From: Aulostomus chinensis
Lineage: Eukaryota; Chordata; Actinopteri; Syngnathiformes; Aulostomidae
Direction of reading: 5' to 3'
DNA length: 64,000 bases
Assembly (NCBI GenBank): GCA_037954235.1
Contig: JBBMOA010000002.1
Span: forward strand, 20,584,509 to 20,648,508
Positions within the stretch are counted from its first letter, which is position 1, and each line of letters opens with the position of its first letter. Under the pieces are notes generated by a model. The model was not told the origin of the DNA. It was given only the letters and a program-made list of their open reading frames with translations, and searched no databases. Both the position numbers and the translations under genes were made by a program. This document shows, piece by piece, positions 10,961 to 23,927 of the stretch.

Positions 10961-11539
10961 TGCAGAGATGAGCAGGAAGTTCCTCTGACTCTCATCCCAA
11001 TAGTTCTTTAAATTAAAAAATATATCATCCCCAAATAATTACAAATAACTGGGACTGTATCAAAGGCTGTAACAGTTTAATTTAAAAAAAAAGGTATAAT
11101 TGTGTGTCACGTATTTTGAATCAGAATAAAAACTAAAATATTCCTTGAAATCCTAAACAAAACACAGATAATCACGCAATGAGGAAATATGCAACCTGAG
11201 ATTTAAAGTTGCTTGATACAGAGGGAACGACCAATTTCCCATTAATGTGACTATTTGAATAAACTGATGGGGCCAGGTCCACGCGGGGAACAGGAAGCAG
11301 TAACATAAAAAGGAGAGGATAATGTTGAGGAGGCAGCGAATACATCAACGAAGAGGAGAAGAGAAGAAGAGGCAGGGAAAGCAAAGATGCAGTGAGTGGA
11401 TGATAGGTGGTCCCAGGTGTCTGTAATGACATCAGAATGGGAGAAAACCTGCATCTGCATAGAGGAAGAGATCCTGTTTCCTGAGAAAGTCTCTTCATGA
11501 GAGACAGGTCACGGCCAGTAGCCTCTGTCTGACACATAA
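10961..11539. other. Non-coding stretch, purine-rich second half
   Basis: The region 11285-11400 is rich in GAGGAG and GAAGAGG. A 121-codon minus-strand frame (11172-11537) runs through it, with low-complexity Leu/Ser composition from the purine tract. No product is recognised. Confidence 0.5.
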
Positions 11540-11910
11540 TTGGTGATATTGATTATAGGTTATCATATGCTGCAGGCCATTTGTAAGACAATGCTGCAGG
11601 GGTTAATTTGTCAGCCATTAACCTCTAGGATCAGTGAATTTGTCCATTTAAATTAAGTTTAGATTTCTTAATGGGTCACCTACCCTCATCTGATAAATGC
11701 TAATGTATTTAAGTTAGATGACAGCAAAACATACACAATGACAGTTTAGACACACATTGACAGGTGCAGGAATACCTGCAGGAGAAGGTTCCCATTCCTG
11801 GGAAGCTGTCATATTCTCTCTGAATTAACCCCCTTTCAAAGCTGCTGGGGCAGCACCTATCATGAATTCATGTGCTGACCCTTTAGAACAATATCTCTTC
11901 CTCTAAAAAT
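11540..11910. promoter_or_regulatory. Candidate enhancer/CNE block
   Basis: This repeat-free block holds several TTAA-centred cores, a TGCAGG/CCTGCA inverted pair around AATA near 11766-11782, the palindrome ATGAATTCAT near 11861 and CTGATAAATG (GATA-like) near 11689. Regulatory function is inferred from motif density. Confidence 0.3.
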
Positions 11911-12830
11911 CGGAGTGGCATTTACAGGAAACACCTTTTCCTCTTTCCTCAAATCTGTGAGGGAGCTGCTAGCCAACATGCCAACAGGAGGCTGAAAGTT
12001 GATCCATCAGGCCCAAGAACTGAAAAAGTTACAAAAGCAAATGAAAAAGTCACTTTGTAGCTCCTCAGTGACAAAAACTGAAGTACATTTTTATCAATTT
12101 CATATTCTTTTATCAACCGAATGTATGAATGGGTGTGAAATTTGTAGATACGCAATTATATTATGCAAAACATATTTTATTTATTCATTTAGCTATGCAA
12201 GGTCCCTTCTTCAGGGAGTCCTCATAAAAATGATCATGTCACTAGTGACCAGTAAATCAGGACCTTAATGTGTCATTTATCATTAATATTATATATTCTT
12301 CAACATAAAAATGTAGGAATGAGAATGCATTGTACATCGTAATAAATAACCTCAAGAACAAGTATTGCCTATGCAAAAATATATCATGTCAACATATTTT
12401 TTATGATTATGTTTGGGTTTTTTTGCATGAAAAATATCAATAATTGCTTCAGGGTAAAAAATTTAAAAAAGGAGACAGTTTGCAAAACAGTCCAAGACAT
12501 TTAACTGCTTCAGTATCATCCCAGTTTTTCCACCTTTTTTTTTCTCAGCAAGGAAGAACACATCAAATACACAAAATCATAGAAAAGAGAAAAGCTGTAA
12601 CCTTTGAGATAGTCGATCAGAGGCGATCAGAGGTGTAGAAGCACCCGGTACAGCCCAGAGCAGTAAAGACAACCCACTTCAACTTCAAAAACATGACATT
12701 TGCCACCTCAGAGCACAAATCATGTCTCTCCAACTCTACACCTGTAAACCTGCAAACCCACACAATGTAGATCAAGAGGAAATCCAAGGTATTCTCACTC
12801 AAGCAAACACTATTAAAAGTTACCAGTAAT
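11911..12830. other. Non-coding stretch, no gene seen
   Basis: Unique AT-rich sequence. Frames of up to 89 codons lack any domain. Confidence 0.55.
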
Positions 12831-12955
12831 GCGTGTGTGCGCATGTGTGTGTGCGCGTGTGTGTGTGTGTGTGTGTGTGTGAGTAAGTAAGAGAGAGAGA
12901 AGAGAGAGTGACAGAGAGACAGACAGGGAGGGAGGGACAGAGAGAGAGAAAGCAT
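12831..12955 (+). repeat. (GT)n then (GA)n compound microsatellite
   Basis: A GT run with GC steps (12831-12881) is followed by GTAAGTAA and then an imperfect GA/GACA tract up to about 12955. Confidence 0.93.
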
Positions 12956-13841
12956 GAGCTGGTCAGTCAGCAAAGCCCAGTTGACCAAGTGAACCTGAGC
13001 AGGTTATCGCCATGAAAAAGGAAGGCACCATTACCTGTTTGGAGCAATCCAGTGGTGGGGTCAGCCCTCCAACTTGGCATGCATTAATTATCCCCTAGAA
13101 AGATGGTCGCTCTACAGGCTCACTCCTGACCTGGCACTCCTTCTGTCCCACAGTCAGAGAAAAGGATGGATGGAGAGGAGCAAGAGAGAGAAGAGGAAGA
13201 GCAATAGGAGATGAGTAGAGAGGAGAAAAGAGAGCGGGAGAGAGAGTCAGATCCACTGCCGCCCCGGACACCATGACTGGTCCACGTGAGATTGATCACA
13301 CACTCACACACACACCGAGGCCTCTGCAATGACAGGGGGGGAACTGCCAAGGAGTAGCACGCTTTGTCTAGCCTGGGGACACGCATAGTCAGACACACAA
13401 ACGGCCACAACACACATGCACGCCCACACACGGACATACACGCATGCAAAAACACACACCCACACAACACAGCCGATGACGAAGACAGGAATTTTAACCT
13501 TAAGAAAAATGGTTCAAACTCCAAATAAAATGACTTAATCCATCACTACTTTCTTTCAATTTACTAACTAGTCTATAAAAGTGATGTGGTGTTTGAGAAG
13601 CTCTTATTAGCATTCACTGACTGCTCCACGCACATCTGTTGAGTAGGCCAACGCCTGTTAGGTTGTGGGGCAGCTGAAAATGGACAACAAAATAAAAGGG
13701 TCAAAAGTCTAGCAGCGAGAGGCGAGAGGACTGTGATTACACACAATAGACAATAAAAGAGATGCATATGAGTGGCGGCAGTGTGCCTGGCCCCTGCACC
13801 TTCAGGGAGGACAAGGTTCACTCTAATCTCATGAATGTCAC
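12956..13841. other. Non-coding stretch with purine tract
   Basis: 13150-13250 is GAGAGA-rich and 13290-13470 is CA/CACA-rich low complexity. The 134-codon minus-strand frame through it is Cys/Ser-rich and unlike a real protein. No gene is recognised. Confidence 0.5.
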
Positions 13842-13869
13842 TCACACACACACACACACACACACACAC
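13842..13869. repeat. (CA)13 microsatellite
   Basis: Short perfect CA run. Confidence 0.95.
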
Positions 13870-14629
13870 GAATGCAATATATCTACAGGCAAACAAAACA
13901 ACAGTCAGAAACCCTGAGAGCAGAAATAATAAAAAATGACATTTATATGCAAATGTACTTTTTAAGTTGCCAAGTTCAAGGTTTAATATCAGTTTATTTT
14001 AGACCATTTTTTTTTTAGAATAAAATAATTATTGACCGCATCCCTCCATTACATACATACAGTAAGTCAAATAAACATGAAACTAGTGAGATATAAGCAG
14101 TGATGGTGATGTTGAAAATCAATTTGCATTGCATTAAGCAAATAAAAAGGCCAGCAGTTGAGTGCTCTACTGCTTAGAAAAATCACATTTCCCAAATCAA
14201 GCGTCCCCTTCAGCCATCTTCTGCTGTCACTAACCAGGAGGGGCCGTCTCACTCAGCTGGCCTCTCTATGCAGATTGATCCAGATGGACATGGCGTCCAG
14301 ACCTCCAGTCCCCCATAGACCCTCTGGCTGAACTTGACTCCCTGGACTGCAGATGGGAGGGAGGGCCCCTCACCTTTAGTGAACCCTGGACCCCAGTGCT
14401 GCCCCCCCCACACACACGCCCCCCACACACACACACCCACCCATACACACACACACCCCACAGCAGACTGCTGGCTGAGCCTCTCCTCTAGTGTCCACTA
14501 TTAACAATCATTCCAGATTGAATTCAGGTCGCATTCCTAACAGCTACCATCACAGATCACCTGATCAATACTGGGAAATTATCACACAACGCTTCCTCAA
14601 ACAGTGTCAACATGCAAGTGCTGGTCAGG

Positions 14630-14631
<2 letters not shown>
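13870..14631. other. Non-coding stretch with C/A-rich patch
   Basis: 14401-14460 is a CCCCCACACAC-type low-complexity patch that produces Gly/Val/Cys frames on the minus strand. The rest is unique with no gene recognised. Confidence 0.5.
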
Positions 14632-14706
<75 letters not shown>

Positions 14707-14733
14707 TGTTTGTGTGTCTGTGTCTGTGTATGT

Positions 14734-14781
<48 letters not shown>
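14632..14781 (+). repeat. (GT)n-(GA)n compound microsatellite, 150 bp
   Basis: An almost perfect GT run (14632-14702) passes through interrupted GTTTGT/GTCTGT units into a GA run (14734-14781). The GA part is a mirror-symmetric homopurine tract able in principle to form triplex H-DNA, and the GT part can form Z-DNA. Arg-Glu and Val-Cys frames here are artefacts. Confidence 0.97.
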
Positions 14782-16013
14782 TCGCTGGGGTGGAAAGGAA
14801 CTGTGGCCTGGTGGTTACACAGAAGGAGCCTCAGAGAGGCGAGCCCTTTGAGCAGAGCCTGAACCCTGGGGGGCTCTAGGTTTGACTGGCTATGTTGCTG
14901 AGCATGCTGGGCCACAACTTAAAAGGAGATCAGAGGGCTGTACCTCAGAGAAGCAAAACCCTCTTCCTTCCTCTTCATCTTTCTCTCTTTCTGTACACTC
15001 ACAGCCTGTCCAATATCTCCATACTTGTACAAAACACTGTACAATTCACTGCAAATTGAAGGGCAGCATTCACATTTGAGCACAATTTAACGCGTTGTTT
15101 CATGTATATGGAAGACAAATTTCCAATATTTTCATGACACTCAGCATGACATTCGAGGCAACACATTTAAATAAGGGGCATATATACCACACTTGAACCA
15201 AGTACTGGTTCAACATCGGCCATTAAGAGTAGTGACTCAGTGACAAGATGAACCACACAGGTTTTTTTGTTCCAAAGCAGAACCCAACTTTTTTGGGGTT
15301 TTTTTTTTTCCTAAAAAGCTGTTGTAAGTGAATAGTGATAAAAAAAACGATCTTAACTGCTGTTACATTGTTTGTGTCCCCGCCCTCAAATATAAAATCC
15401 ATTTGAAATGAATTTTTTGAATGTCCTGTGCCACAAAAAAGGGCAATTTACATGAAATTTACAAATTAAATTCCATTTCTTCCATTCCATTTATCATTGC
15501 ACAATTGAAATATATATATGATCTTTCCAATGCCAAAAAGGCAGTGCTGAGTGAAAGAGATACCTTTAAGAAATGCTGCTACAAGTACTTCTCACTGGAA
15601 CAATGAAACATCCCTGACAATTACATTCACATCATGAGCTTAATTTGTGATATCTTTACAACCAAGCCAGGAGCATTTTAAGAGAGATTAACATACACAT
15701 TCCATGTAACCCAAAAGCAAAGAGTCCAAGTACACTGCAAGTGTCCCATGCCCTCCTCAGTGACCCTTTGACCCCAGGTGCTACAATCAGTGTGCAGTCA
15801 GAGCTGCTGTCTAGCCTGGCTTCCCTCAGGCCCTTTGCTGCCATTCTAACCTTGTTTCTGATCTAGCCCTGCTGCGCTCTGCTCTGCCTGGGTAATGCCG
15901 TATCCCACTCCCCCTGGTAAGTGCTTCATATATTGGCCTTATCGGAGACCTATCTACACCACACAACATTTACCTTGCTGGAGCCCAGCAGAGAGAAAGC
16001 CCGTATCTTCATC

Positions 16014-16017
<4 letters not shown>
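14782..16017. other. Non-coding stretch, no gene seen
   Basis: Unique DNA. Short T and A runs near 15290-15310. No frame is convincing and no repeat family is recognised. Confidence 0.55.

Positions 16018-16054
<37 letters not shown>
16018..16054 (+). repeat. (GA)18 microsatellite
   Basis: Perfect GA run ending in a short G run. Confidence 0.96.
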
Positions 16055-16057
<3 letters not shown>

Positions 16058-16539
16058 GGGGGATTGTGGGACTGCTTTATGAATTATTAAGATTAAAATC
16101 TTTCTCATATTACCTATCCTTCCCTCCCTCCATTCCATTTTCTTCCCTTTCTTTTTCTTTTTTGGTTAAATTTTGAAACATTTATATCCCTCTGTTCCTG
16201 AGTAAACGAGCTCGGGGTCTATTTTTCCATTAAAAATAAAAGCTGAGGAGACGAGGAAAGAGAAGAAGTACGTATCGTGGTCGGTTTTAGGTTTTAGTCA
16301 TCTTTAATCAGCCCTGTGTTTCTGGGCAGGGGAAGAAAAGAGTCAGATGAAACAAGCACGTAATGATTTTTTTCCTACTAGTTTTCCTCAGTCTTGGATG
16401 TTGGAAACTTGAAAGGCATGGAAAAGAAAGATTTTCTTGCCTTTTATTATTACTGTCAGGGAGTCCTTACTCATTCTGACTTTGTTCAGTGGTCTAAGCA
16501 AATTTCCAACTTATTAAAAAAAATGATGCATTAAAAATG
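16055..16539. other. Non-coding stretch, no gene seen
   Basis: Pyrimidine-rich at 16110-16165, otherwise unique. Confidence 0.5.
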
Positions 16540-16780
16540 TACTTGCCATTATCCTGGGTCAGGTATTTCTGAATGGTGGACTCATGGCTGAAAGCATGAG
16601 CACTTTAATGATAGTCTGTCTGTATCAAAGAGACTGGCCTTAACCTGTGATATGATCTCTTTCTATTCTCCACGTGCCTGCTTTGAATGCTTTGCCTCCT
16701 GGCTTAAATTGCATTAATTCATTAGGAAAATACATGAGCAGAAGCACTTTTTTCACAGCTATAACGGTGATGTTTTTACT
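16540..16780. promoter_or_regulatory. Candidate enhancer/CNE block
   Basis: This repeat-free segment contains TTTAATGATAG, ATTGCATTAATTCATTAGG and CCACGTG (E-box CACGTG) within about 150 bases. The regulatory reading is inference. Confidence 0.27.
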
Positions 16781-17094
16781 GACACAATACCGACTCTGTC
16801 AGTCACAAAACCCTTTCAACTGACAAAGCTTCCAGGCAAGAACACCATTGCTAAGAGATGTTCAAACAACTTGTACAAGAGCGTGAGTTTTTAATTTCAA
16901 ATCTGTATGTTTTGTGGGAATTTTTTGAATTCAGAAATGTAATGAGGAGTCTTTCTGACTGCTTTATAATTCAAAGTGATAATGACATCATTGGTTAAAT
17001 ACATTTTGATAAAATCCTAAATTGTATCCAGACGAGGGTTTGGGTTCATGGAGCATATCCATTTTCCTAATACTGTCTCATCAGTTTACACATA
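16781..17094. other. Non-coding spacer
   Basis: Unique sequence, no feature recognised. Confidence 0.5.
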
Positions 17095-17350
17095 AAATAC
17101 ACAATGGCAATAAAGAGGCAGAGGACCATTATTCAGGGAGATGACCTTCGCCTGACTTGCGAGTATGTTCTCTTCTCTGAAGGGCCATCATAACTAGAGC
17201 ATAAGAGCAAAGGTCATTAGGACCCACAGGGGCCATCAAGATCCCGGAAATAATCCAAGCACTCCATCGAGGGCACTCAGCTTCGTTCCATAGGCGACTC
17301 AGACGAGAAGACAGAGTTAGTGGAATCACAGCAGGCAGCTTAACCAACGT
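17095..17350. promoter_or_regulatory. Candidate enhancer with DR1-like receptor site
   Basis: AGAGCA (17204-17209), one base and AGGTCA (17211-17216) give a degenerate DR1. A reverse half-site TGACCTT lies at 17142-17148. The block is repeat-free and GC-balanced. A 72-codon minus-strand frame overlaps it but shows no domain. Confidence 0.3.
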
Positions 17351-17439
17351 GCGGATCTCACATTCAGTTTGTGGTCACCTGCTATTTGTAAGGCAGACGT
17401 GATACGGCGGGCTCACCAATGTGGTCATACATCCTGAGT

Positions 17440-17600
17440 AGTGTGTGTTTAAATGTGCTCTTAATAAAATATTTCTGGGGCTGCGCGGAGTCGTGGTCCC
17501 TGCGCTCATTAGAGGTCTCTGACCAGCTTGATAAGTGCAGCTCTGCTCCATAATGATTTATTAAGGCCGGGGAGGGGAAAGCTGGTGGGTCCAAACTGCC
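17440..17600. promoter_or_regulatory. Candidate enhancer/CNE block
   Basis: This is repeat-free, with GCTCATTAGAGG, CCATAATGATTTATTAAGG and balanced GC. It may be continuous with the preceding block. Inferred only from motifs and contrast with flanks. Confidence 0.25.
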
Positions 17601-20289
17601 TCAGGACACTCCAACCACAGAGACATTTAAGAGTAAAGGCTTGAAATAGAGGGTGCCTCTGAACAGATTTACATCATTCGAGATGCATTTCAAAATGAAT
17701 TATGTAGGACAAAATGAAATACATAGGAGTTTTGCAATATTTGCAGTGTTTTCTTCCGCATAGCTCTTTTATCTACCCTGCTCTTCCTTCCGATGCTCTC
17801 TTCTGCATTGCCCTGAGGTAAATTCATGGCCACTTACTTTATATACAGCAGAACACTAATGGATAGAAAGAGGGACAGAAAGGGGGTAGTGTTTAAAAAT
17901 GAATGGAGGAGTAATGGTCAGAAGTGAGCAAACAAACAAGTCTGACTAATTCAAAGATTTGTACGACACAGGTATGCTTTGCTGGCCCGAGCCAGGGTGG
18001 AACAGGGACGCTGGGCTGCTGAGCTGATTATCCTAAAAGTCCTTTGTAGGAGAGGACAACCAAGGTAGGTCTTTATGGGGTCAGGAATATCTGTCAAAAC
18101 TACAAAGTTCCTCTGCCTACTTTAACTTTCTAACAGGTGTTTTTGCTGAATATCCCATACATACAATTTCATTTGGTTGAGAAAAGAATCTTTGACATCT
18201 GCAAGCAGTCTGTGTCTCAGATGTGTTTTTATATTAGCATGGCTTTTGAAGCTGTATGTGAACATAAGCTGCATACTAATCAACAAAACACTGCCAACAA
18301 AAGATTTTTTGAAAACATGAAAAGAAGTCAAGAAACCAAGTAAGGAACAGATGTGGGTGAATTACAAAAGACCAGGATACCCCGCTCCGTCAATTGAATG
18401 CACACTGCACTTTTGTCATGCAGTACCTAATAAAAGTATCATGTTGCTACAATTTTAGGCAACAAGCAAACTAAAGATGTGGCTGAGCTTGAACAACTGT
18501 ATCAAAAAGATGTCATAGTTGTTTTTTGGCCCACAATGGAAGAAAAAGGCAACTGTGTTTTGAACTGACTGGTGTGAACAGGTGTGGGCTTGAGCTGGTC
18601 AGCAAACATGAGAGAAGAGCAGGAAAGACTGGCCAGTCATGAAGGCATCTCTACAGAGAAAAGCTTGGTATCCTCCAACAGAGGAAACAGGCTTAGTGGT
18701 TGGAGGATAGATCTTTTTTTCTTTCCCTTGCCACAGTTAATTTTCAAATCTCCAACATCCTATGGCTGTCTGTTTTTCTTCTTCTTCTCTCTTTTTTTTC
18801 CTGCTTTCATTCTTTTCTTTTAAAATGAAACTGGAGCTGGGGCAGTGATAGTGATAGATGGCTCAGCGCTCTAACACTTTATCCAATCTGGCGCAGATTT
18901 CATCCAATAAAGAATCACTTGTGCACTCTCAAACTAAATGGAAGTCAGGCAGCGGAGAGAAAGGGGCTGCCGTGTGTTTCTGAGCTGCGAAAATCAAATT
19001 TTCTTAAAGCTGCCACAGCAGTGGCTGGCGGAAAAAGCAACAACAGCCATGACTGGCCAGGGCCACAACGTCTGCACACACAATTTAATCCATCACAGAG
19101 CGCTTGACACCATATCAATCAACCTTTCATCAGCATGCCCCCCCCCACACACACACACACACAAAAAAGAAAAAAAAAAAAACAATATTTCTATTCAATC
19201 ACCTCTGACTGAGGGCCTGAAACCCACTGACCAATGGGGAGGACCAGAGAACTCCAGCTGGTTCAGAAGTCATTCCACATGTACACAAGCAGAAAGTTGA
19301 GCTCACTCACTCATATGTGCCACCAGAGTTTCATTTGATTCCTCATAGTAGAATAATAACCTGTCATATTCAGAAGATTTTTTTATGCATAATGGATGCT
19401 TATTGCTAGGTGGGTCTCCCTTCAGCATAACTTTCCAGCTGTGATGTCAGCGTGATGGAAGTATGAGAGGATTGGATTATTGGATGGTTGATAAACATGC
19501 ACAAATGCCATGGCCCAATGGAAAATCTTCTCTGTTGTGTCTGCACCATTAGAAACATCTCAAAAAGACGTGGGAAAACACCATCGGTTTCTAGATGAGA
19601 GGGCATCCTGCAAAGATTAAGCAGCAGCTAGCATTTCATATCGAATCATAAATATTTCATGGTAATTCCAAATTTAATTACAAATAGAAAATTTAAATGT
19701 TTTTTTCAAAATGACCTCATGTATCCCACTTGCAGTTCCTCTGTGGCCCTCTAGGAAGCTGCAACCCACACTTTGGGAATCTCTTGGCTATGCTAACATT
19801 TGCTATTTTTTTCTGCATTGAGCTGCGCCCAGAGATGCTGCTGTGCCTACGCGACTGACCTCTGGGTTTCCATGATTATTGACCAGGTACATATTTTTGT
19901 AATACACATCTATATTTGTTCATTATAATGCATGATGGTTGGATTTACCCTGCAAGTTGTGGCTGGAAACGAAAAACCTGACATAACAATGGCCTTCACC
20001 ACATCCGATGATAAAAGTTGGTGCAAAAATTCAAGCAAACATTGGATCTTTTTTCACAAAACACAGGAAGAGGAAAGTTCTCATGGTTACACCATTGCAC
20101 AAAATCTTCAGAGAGCCATTCCTCACCGTAAAGTAATGTAGAACGACTAAGCCAAAATATGCAAAAGACAATGAAAATATCGTGCATGACTCCTGAAAGC
20201 ATTATTCAAAAAATGTCATTTGTTAGACAATATCAGCAGTGACACTCCCGTAAATTATCTGTCCTTCTTTAACTTTTACCGTGTGACAC
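17601..20289. other. Non-coding stretch, no gene seen
   Basis: About 2.7 kb of unique DNA with a short (AC)n next to an A-rich patch at 19141-19182. Frames of up to 120 codons lack recognisable domains. Confidence 0.55.
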
Positions 20290-20600
20290 CACCCCACCAA
20301 CTCTTCACCTTACCCCCTCCCATCGCCATCCTTTGTTCCGGGAAGACAGTCCCTCTTACCCCCTCTGTATCCCACAGGCTGTGGCTCCAGTGGCCTATGA
20401 TTTATAATTCATAGGGGCCGCTTTTATATGGGACCTTAGTCTACCTGATACCCTGCCACTGGGCCCATCCCGGGACAGTGAGAGGGGGCTCTTCATTACG
20501 CCTGGCACCAGAATACTAACATGACACCCGTCTCTTTGAAGCACTAGCACTGTATGTAAATTGGACATAATAATCTATTCTTCCCAGTCAAGATCCTGAG
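20290..20600. promoter_or_regulatory. Candidate enhancer/CNE block
   Basis: An exact inverted pair CCTATGA (20394-20400) / TCATAGG (20409-20415) surrounds TTTATAAT. GTAAATTGGACATAATAATC lies near 20556. The block is repeat-free and GC-balanced. Function is inferred. Confidence 0.28.
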
Positions 20601-21079
20601 ACGTATTCCCGACATGGATGCTGCCCCCCCATCCCCGCATCCTCCCCCCCAATGGCCATTTTGTTTTCATCAACATCCTCTCCTTTATGTACTCCTTGCT
20701 CTCTCTCTCTCCTCCTTTCTGACAAACATTAAAATGCTACTTTCCTCCCTGAAAATTAAAATGGACTTTAATTTAAGGGCTTGTCGTTTTCATGGGTGTG
20801 TGCGATGGTGCCGTTTCTCCCTCTGGGTCCGGTAAAGCTCAGGTCTTAGGGTATCCAGATTACTTCCTCTCCAGTTCACCTTCTCGCTCTGACCTCCCTA
20901 CACACAGCCGAGGTCTCCGACCCAGGCGGTGCTCTGTACTCTGTGCTCATGGCCTAGGGCTCTGCTTGGCCTCTGTGCTTCATTGGCTGCCTAAACCCTG
21001 GTGAGGCTGCAAAAGGCCAAACACTGTACTTGTTGTGGATGCCCCACCACCCACCAGTGTCTCTGGTGCTGCAGCGGGG
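20601..21079. other. Non-coding stretch with C-rich patch
   Basis: 20625-20655 contains three long C runs. 20770-21000 is GC-balanced and CT-rich with 70-73-codon frames lacking domains. Confidence 0.45.
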
Positions 21080-21260
21080 AGGTGGAGGGGCCTTGACTGA
21101 TTGCCAGCAGCAGCTCAAATGACAAAGTGAGAACAGCTCAGCCTGGACCAGACGCGTGTATTATTGTTGTTGTTGCTAAGTGTTCCTGACTAATTATTCC
21201 TCCCTCATTTGCAAACGTGGCTGCTGCTCATTTACATATCAATAGGGGCGAGCGTAGGGT
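21080..21260. promoter_or_regulatory. Candidate enhancer/CNE block
   Basis: The block contains TATTATTGTTGTTGTTGC (overlapping SOX-type ATTGTT cores), CTAATTATTCC and CATTTACATATCAATAGG. It is repeat-free apart from the GTT triplets. SOX/homeodomain content suggests an enhancer; this is inference. Confidence 0.3.
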
Positions 21261-21428
21261 ATGATGTCAAGAAGTTAAGCGTGCGGCTAAGCTTGGGGAG
21301 CAGAGCGGCCCTCATCCCTACAACAAACAGAACCCCCACGCCTCCAGAACCCACATCACTGCCATGACACCCCCTGCTGTGTTAGTCTAATAAACAGCAG
21401 AAACAGAATGGAAGATAGGCCGTTGTTT

Positions 21429-21457
21429 GGGCGAGGAGGGTGGGGGTTGGTGGGGGG
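21429..21457 (+). other. G-quadruplex-type motif
   Basis: G runs of 3, 3, 5 and 6 bases with loops of 6, 1 and 5 bases fit the standard quadruplex pattern on the plus strand. Confidence 0.5.
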
Positions 21458-21657
21458 TGGACTGACATAGCAAAGCGCTCTCTGTCAAATCAGCGGGTTG
21501 CCCCTGGATTAGTTCAGTTGTAACACAACCCTGGGCTCCATGGAGATCATTTAGGCAATTATCAAGAACAAGGCCGGCTGCAGTGTTGAACAGCTCACTT
21601 CAAAGGCCTACACCAGATGAACAGTTACAGCACACTGGTCAATTTCCATACAAGCCA

Positions 21658-21693
21658 CCCCCCGCACCCCCACCCCACACACCCCCCGCACCC
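21658..21693 (-). other. G-quadruplex-type motif, minus strand
   Basis: Five C runs (6, at least 4, 4, 6 and 3 bases) with loops of 1-5 bases give a quadruplex pattern on the minus strand, only 200 bases from the plus-strand motif. Confidence 0.5.
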
Positions 21694-22544
21694 TCCCTGC
21701 TCGCTTTCACTCACTGCTCCTCCGCTTATGCCTGCAGGCATTTTGACTGTGTTAATGAACATAAGACCCCCCTCTCCACCCTAAACTCACACACTCATAG
21801 CAACTATGATGAGAAGTTCATGATGCTCTTTGTCTTTCTCTCTTTCCATCTCTCTCTCTAGTGTCCCGCTGAAACAAAAAGAGTCACAGGCCCCAGCGAA
21901 GGACAACTGTGCCTGCCAGACACTTGCTTCATGTGAGCTTCATCAACTGTGAGAATCTGACAGGTTTATTTTGAACAAGCTGTATTTCCCTGCAGTTTGT
22001 AATGCTGATAGAAAACCAGGATCGGAAGAACACATCACTTTCTCCAAGTTAGTATGCATGAAGATGGTGATTAAGACTGATCAACGACTGCAGACCGTCT
22101 GACTCATAAGAGAAATAACATTAATATTTACATTTATGAAAGATGATGCAGTGTAACAGAAAATGATGAATAATCCACTGCACCTCAGGTCAGTAGCCTA
22201 CATAGGGTTTGGTAAATTGTTGAAATAAAGGCTAGAAACTACAACACAAATGAACAGGATGTAAAAGCTTTACAAAGGAATTTGATTAATTGATTTTTGT
22301 TCAGATTTATAGCCTTTTGTTTGATTTGTTCAGATTTTTGAGGTTACTGTCATAGTATTTGTAATGTTTCATTCAGTCAACATTATTTCAGAAGGTTATA
22401 ATGTCACCGAACAGCGTGACAACAGCATTTACTTCTACACAGAAACACTAAAAGTTTATGTTACTCTCTGCTTCATCCCGGAGTTCTTCAAATCAACACC
22501 CTCCATCCAGTTGTCTTCTCCTCTGTCTTATTCTGACATTCACA
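21694..22544. other. Non-coding stretch, no gene seen
   Basis: Unique sequence becoming AT-rich after 22080. No gene recognised. Confidence 0.5.
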
Positions 22545-22558
22545 GTCACACACACTCA

Positions 22559-22602
<44 letters not shown>
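22545..22602. repeat. (CA)n microsatellite
   Basis: CA run of about 58 bases with two CACTCA interruptions near its start. Confidence 0.96.
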
Positions 22603-22607
<5 letters not shown>

Positions 22608-23190
22608 TCAACAAGCTGGGTGGCACCGGACTTTCTAATCAGACTACTAGGTCATGTTTTGTTGTAAAGATCCAAGACAAACATACAAGCAACAAGATCC
22701 TCCTTTCAGTATAGAGTTTCTAATCATGCACTATAAATTATTCAGCCTCGAAAAATCTGCCCTCTCCAAATGTTTATTGATGCAGGATGGACAGTGTCAG
22801 ACTAGTGACATGGATATGGATGCTGCCATCAAAGTTCGGAGGACGCCAAAGGGTGAGGCGGAGGTTGGCCTGGGTCACGAAGCCAAGGATAGATAGGATG
22901 AAAGCCAGAACCTCAGCTCTGGAGATAATCGATCGACTTTGAGGATGAAGAGGAGGATCAGAGATATTAGAGCTGTCAGCAGACAGAGAAATTAAACGTA
23001 GCAAATATGGAAGATAAAGGAATGGCACAGGAAGCCAATCGACAAAATAACACAGGAAGAAATAAAGCTGGTGCAGCAAGGATGCAACAAGAGGTTTCCC
23101 ATTGAGTGTAAGTATGCGAAAGGCTGCTCTTATACAGCAAAACATAACAGATATTTTTCTAATTATATATATTCATAAAATATACATAAA
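22603..23190. other. Non-coding stretch, no gene seen
   Basis: Unique sequence. A 123-codon minus-strand frame (22774-23145) has no recognisable domain. Confidence 0.45.
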
Positions 23191-23890
23191 TATATAAACA
23201 CACACACACATACACATACATATGTATATATATATACATATATATACACACATACACATACACATACATATGTATATATATATACATATATATACACACA
23301 TACACATACATATGTATATATATATACATATATATACACACACATACACATACATATGTATATATATATACATATATATACACACATACACATACATATG
23401 TATATATATATACATATATATACACACATACACATACATATGTATATATATATACATATATATACACACATACACATACATATGTATATATATATATACA
23501 TATATATACACACATACACATACATATGTATATATATACATATATATACACACATACACATACATATGTATATATATACATATATATACACACATACACA
23601 TACATATGTATATATATACATATATATACACACATACACATACATATGTATATATATATATACACATACATATGTATGTATATATATATATATACACATA
23701 CATATGTATATATATATATATACACATACATATGTATGTATAAATATATATATACACATACATATGTATGTATATATATATATATACACATACATATGTA
23801 TGTATATATATATATACACATACATATGTATGTATATATATATATACACATACATATGTATGTATATATATATATATACACATACATATG

Positions 23891-23927
<37 letters not shown>

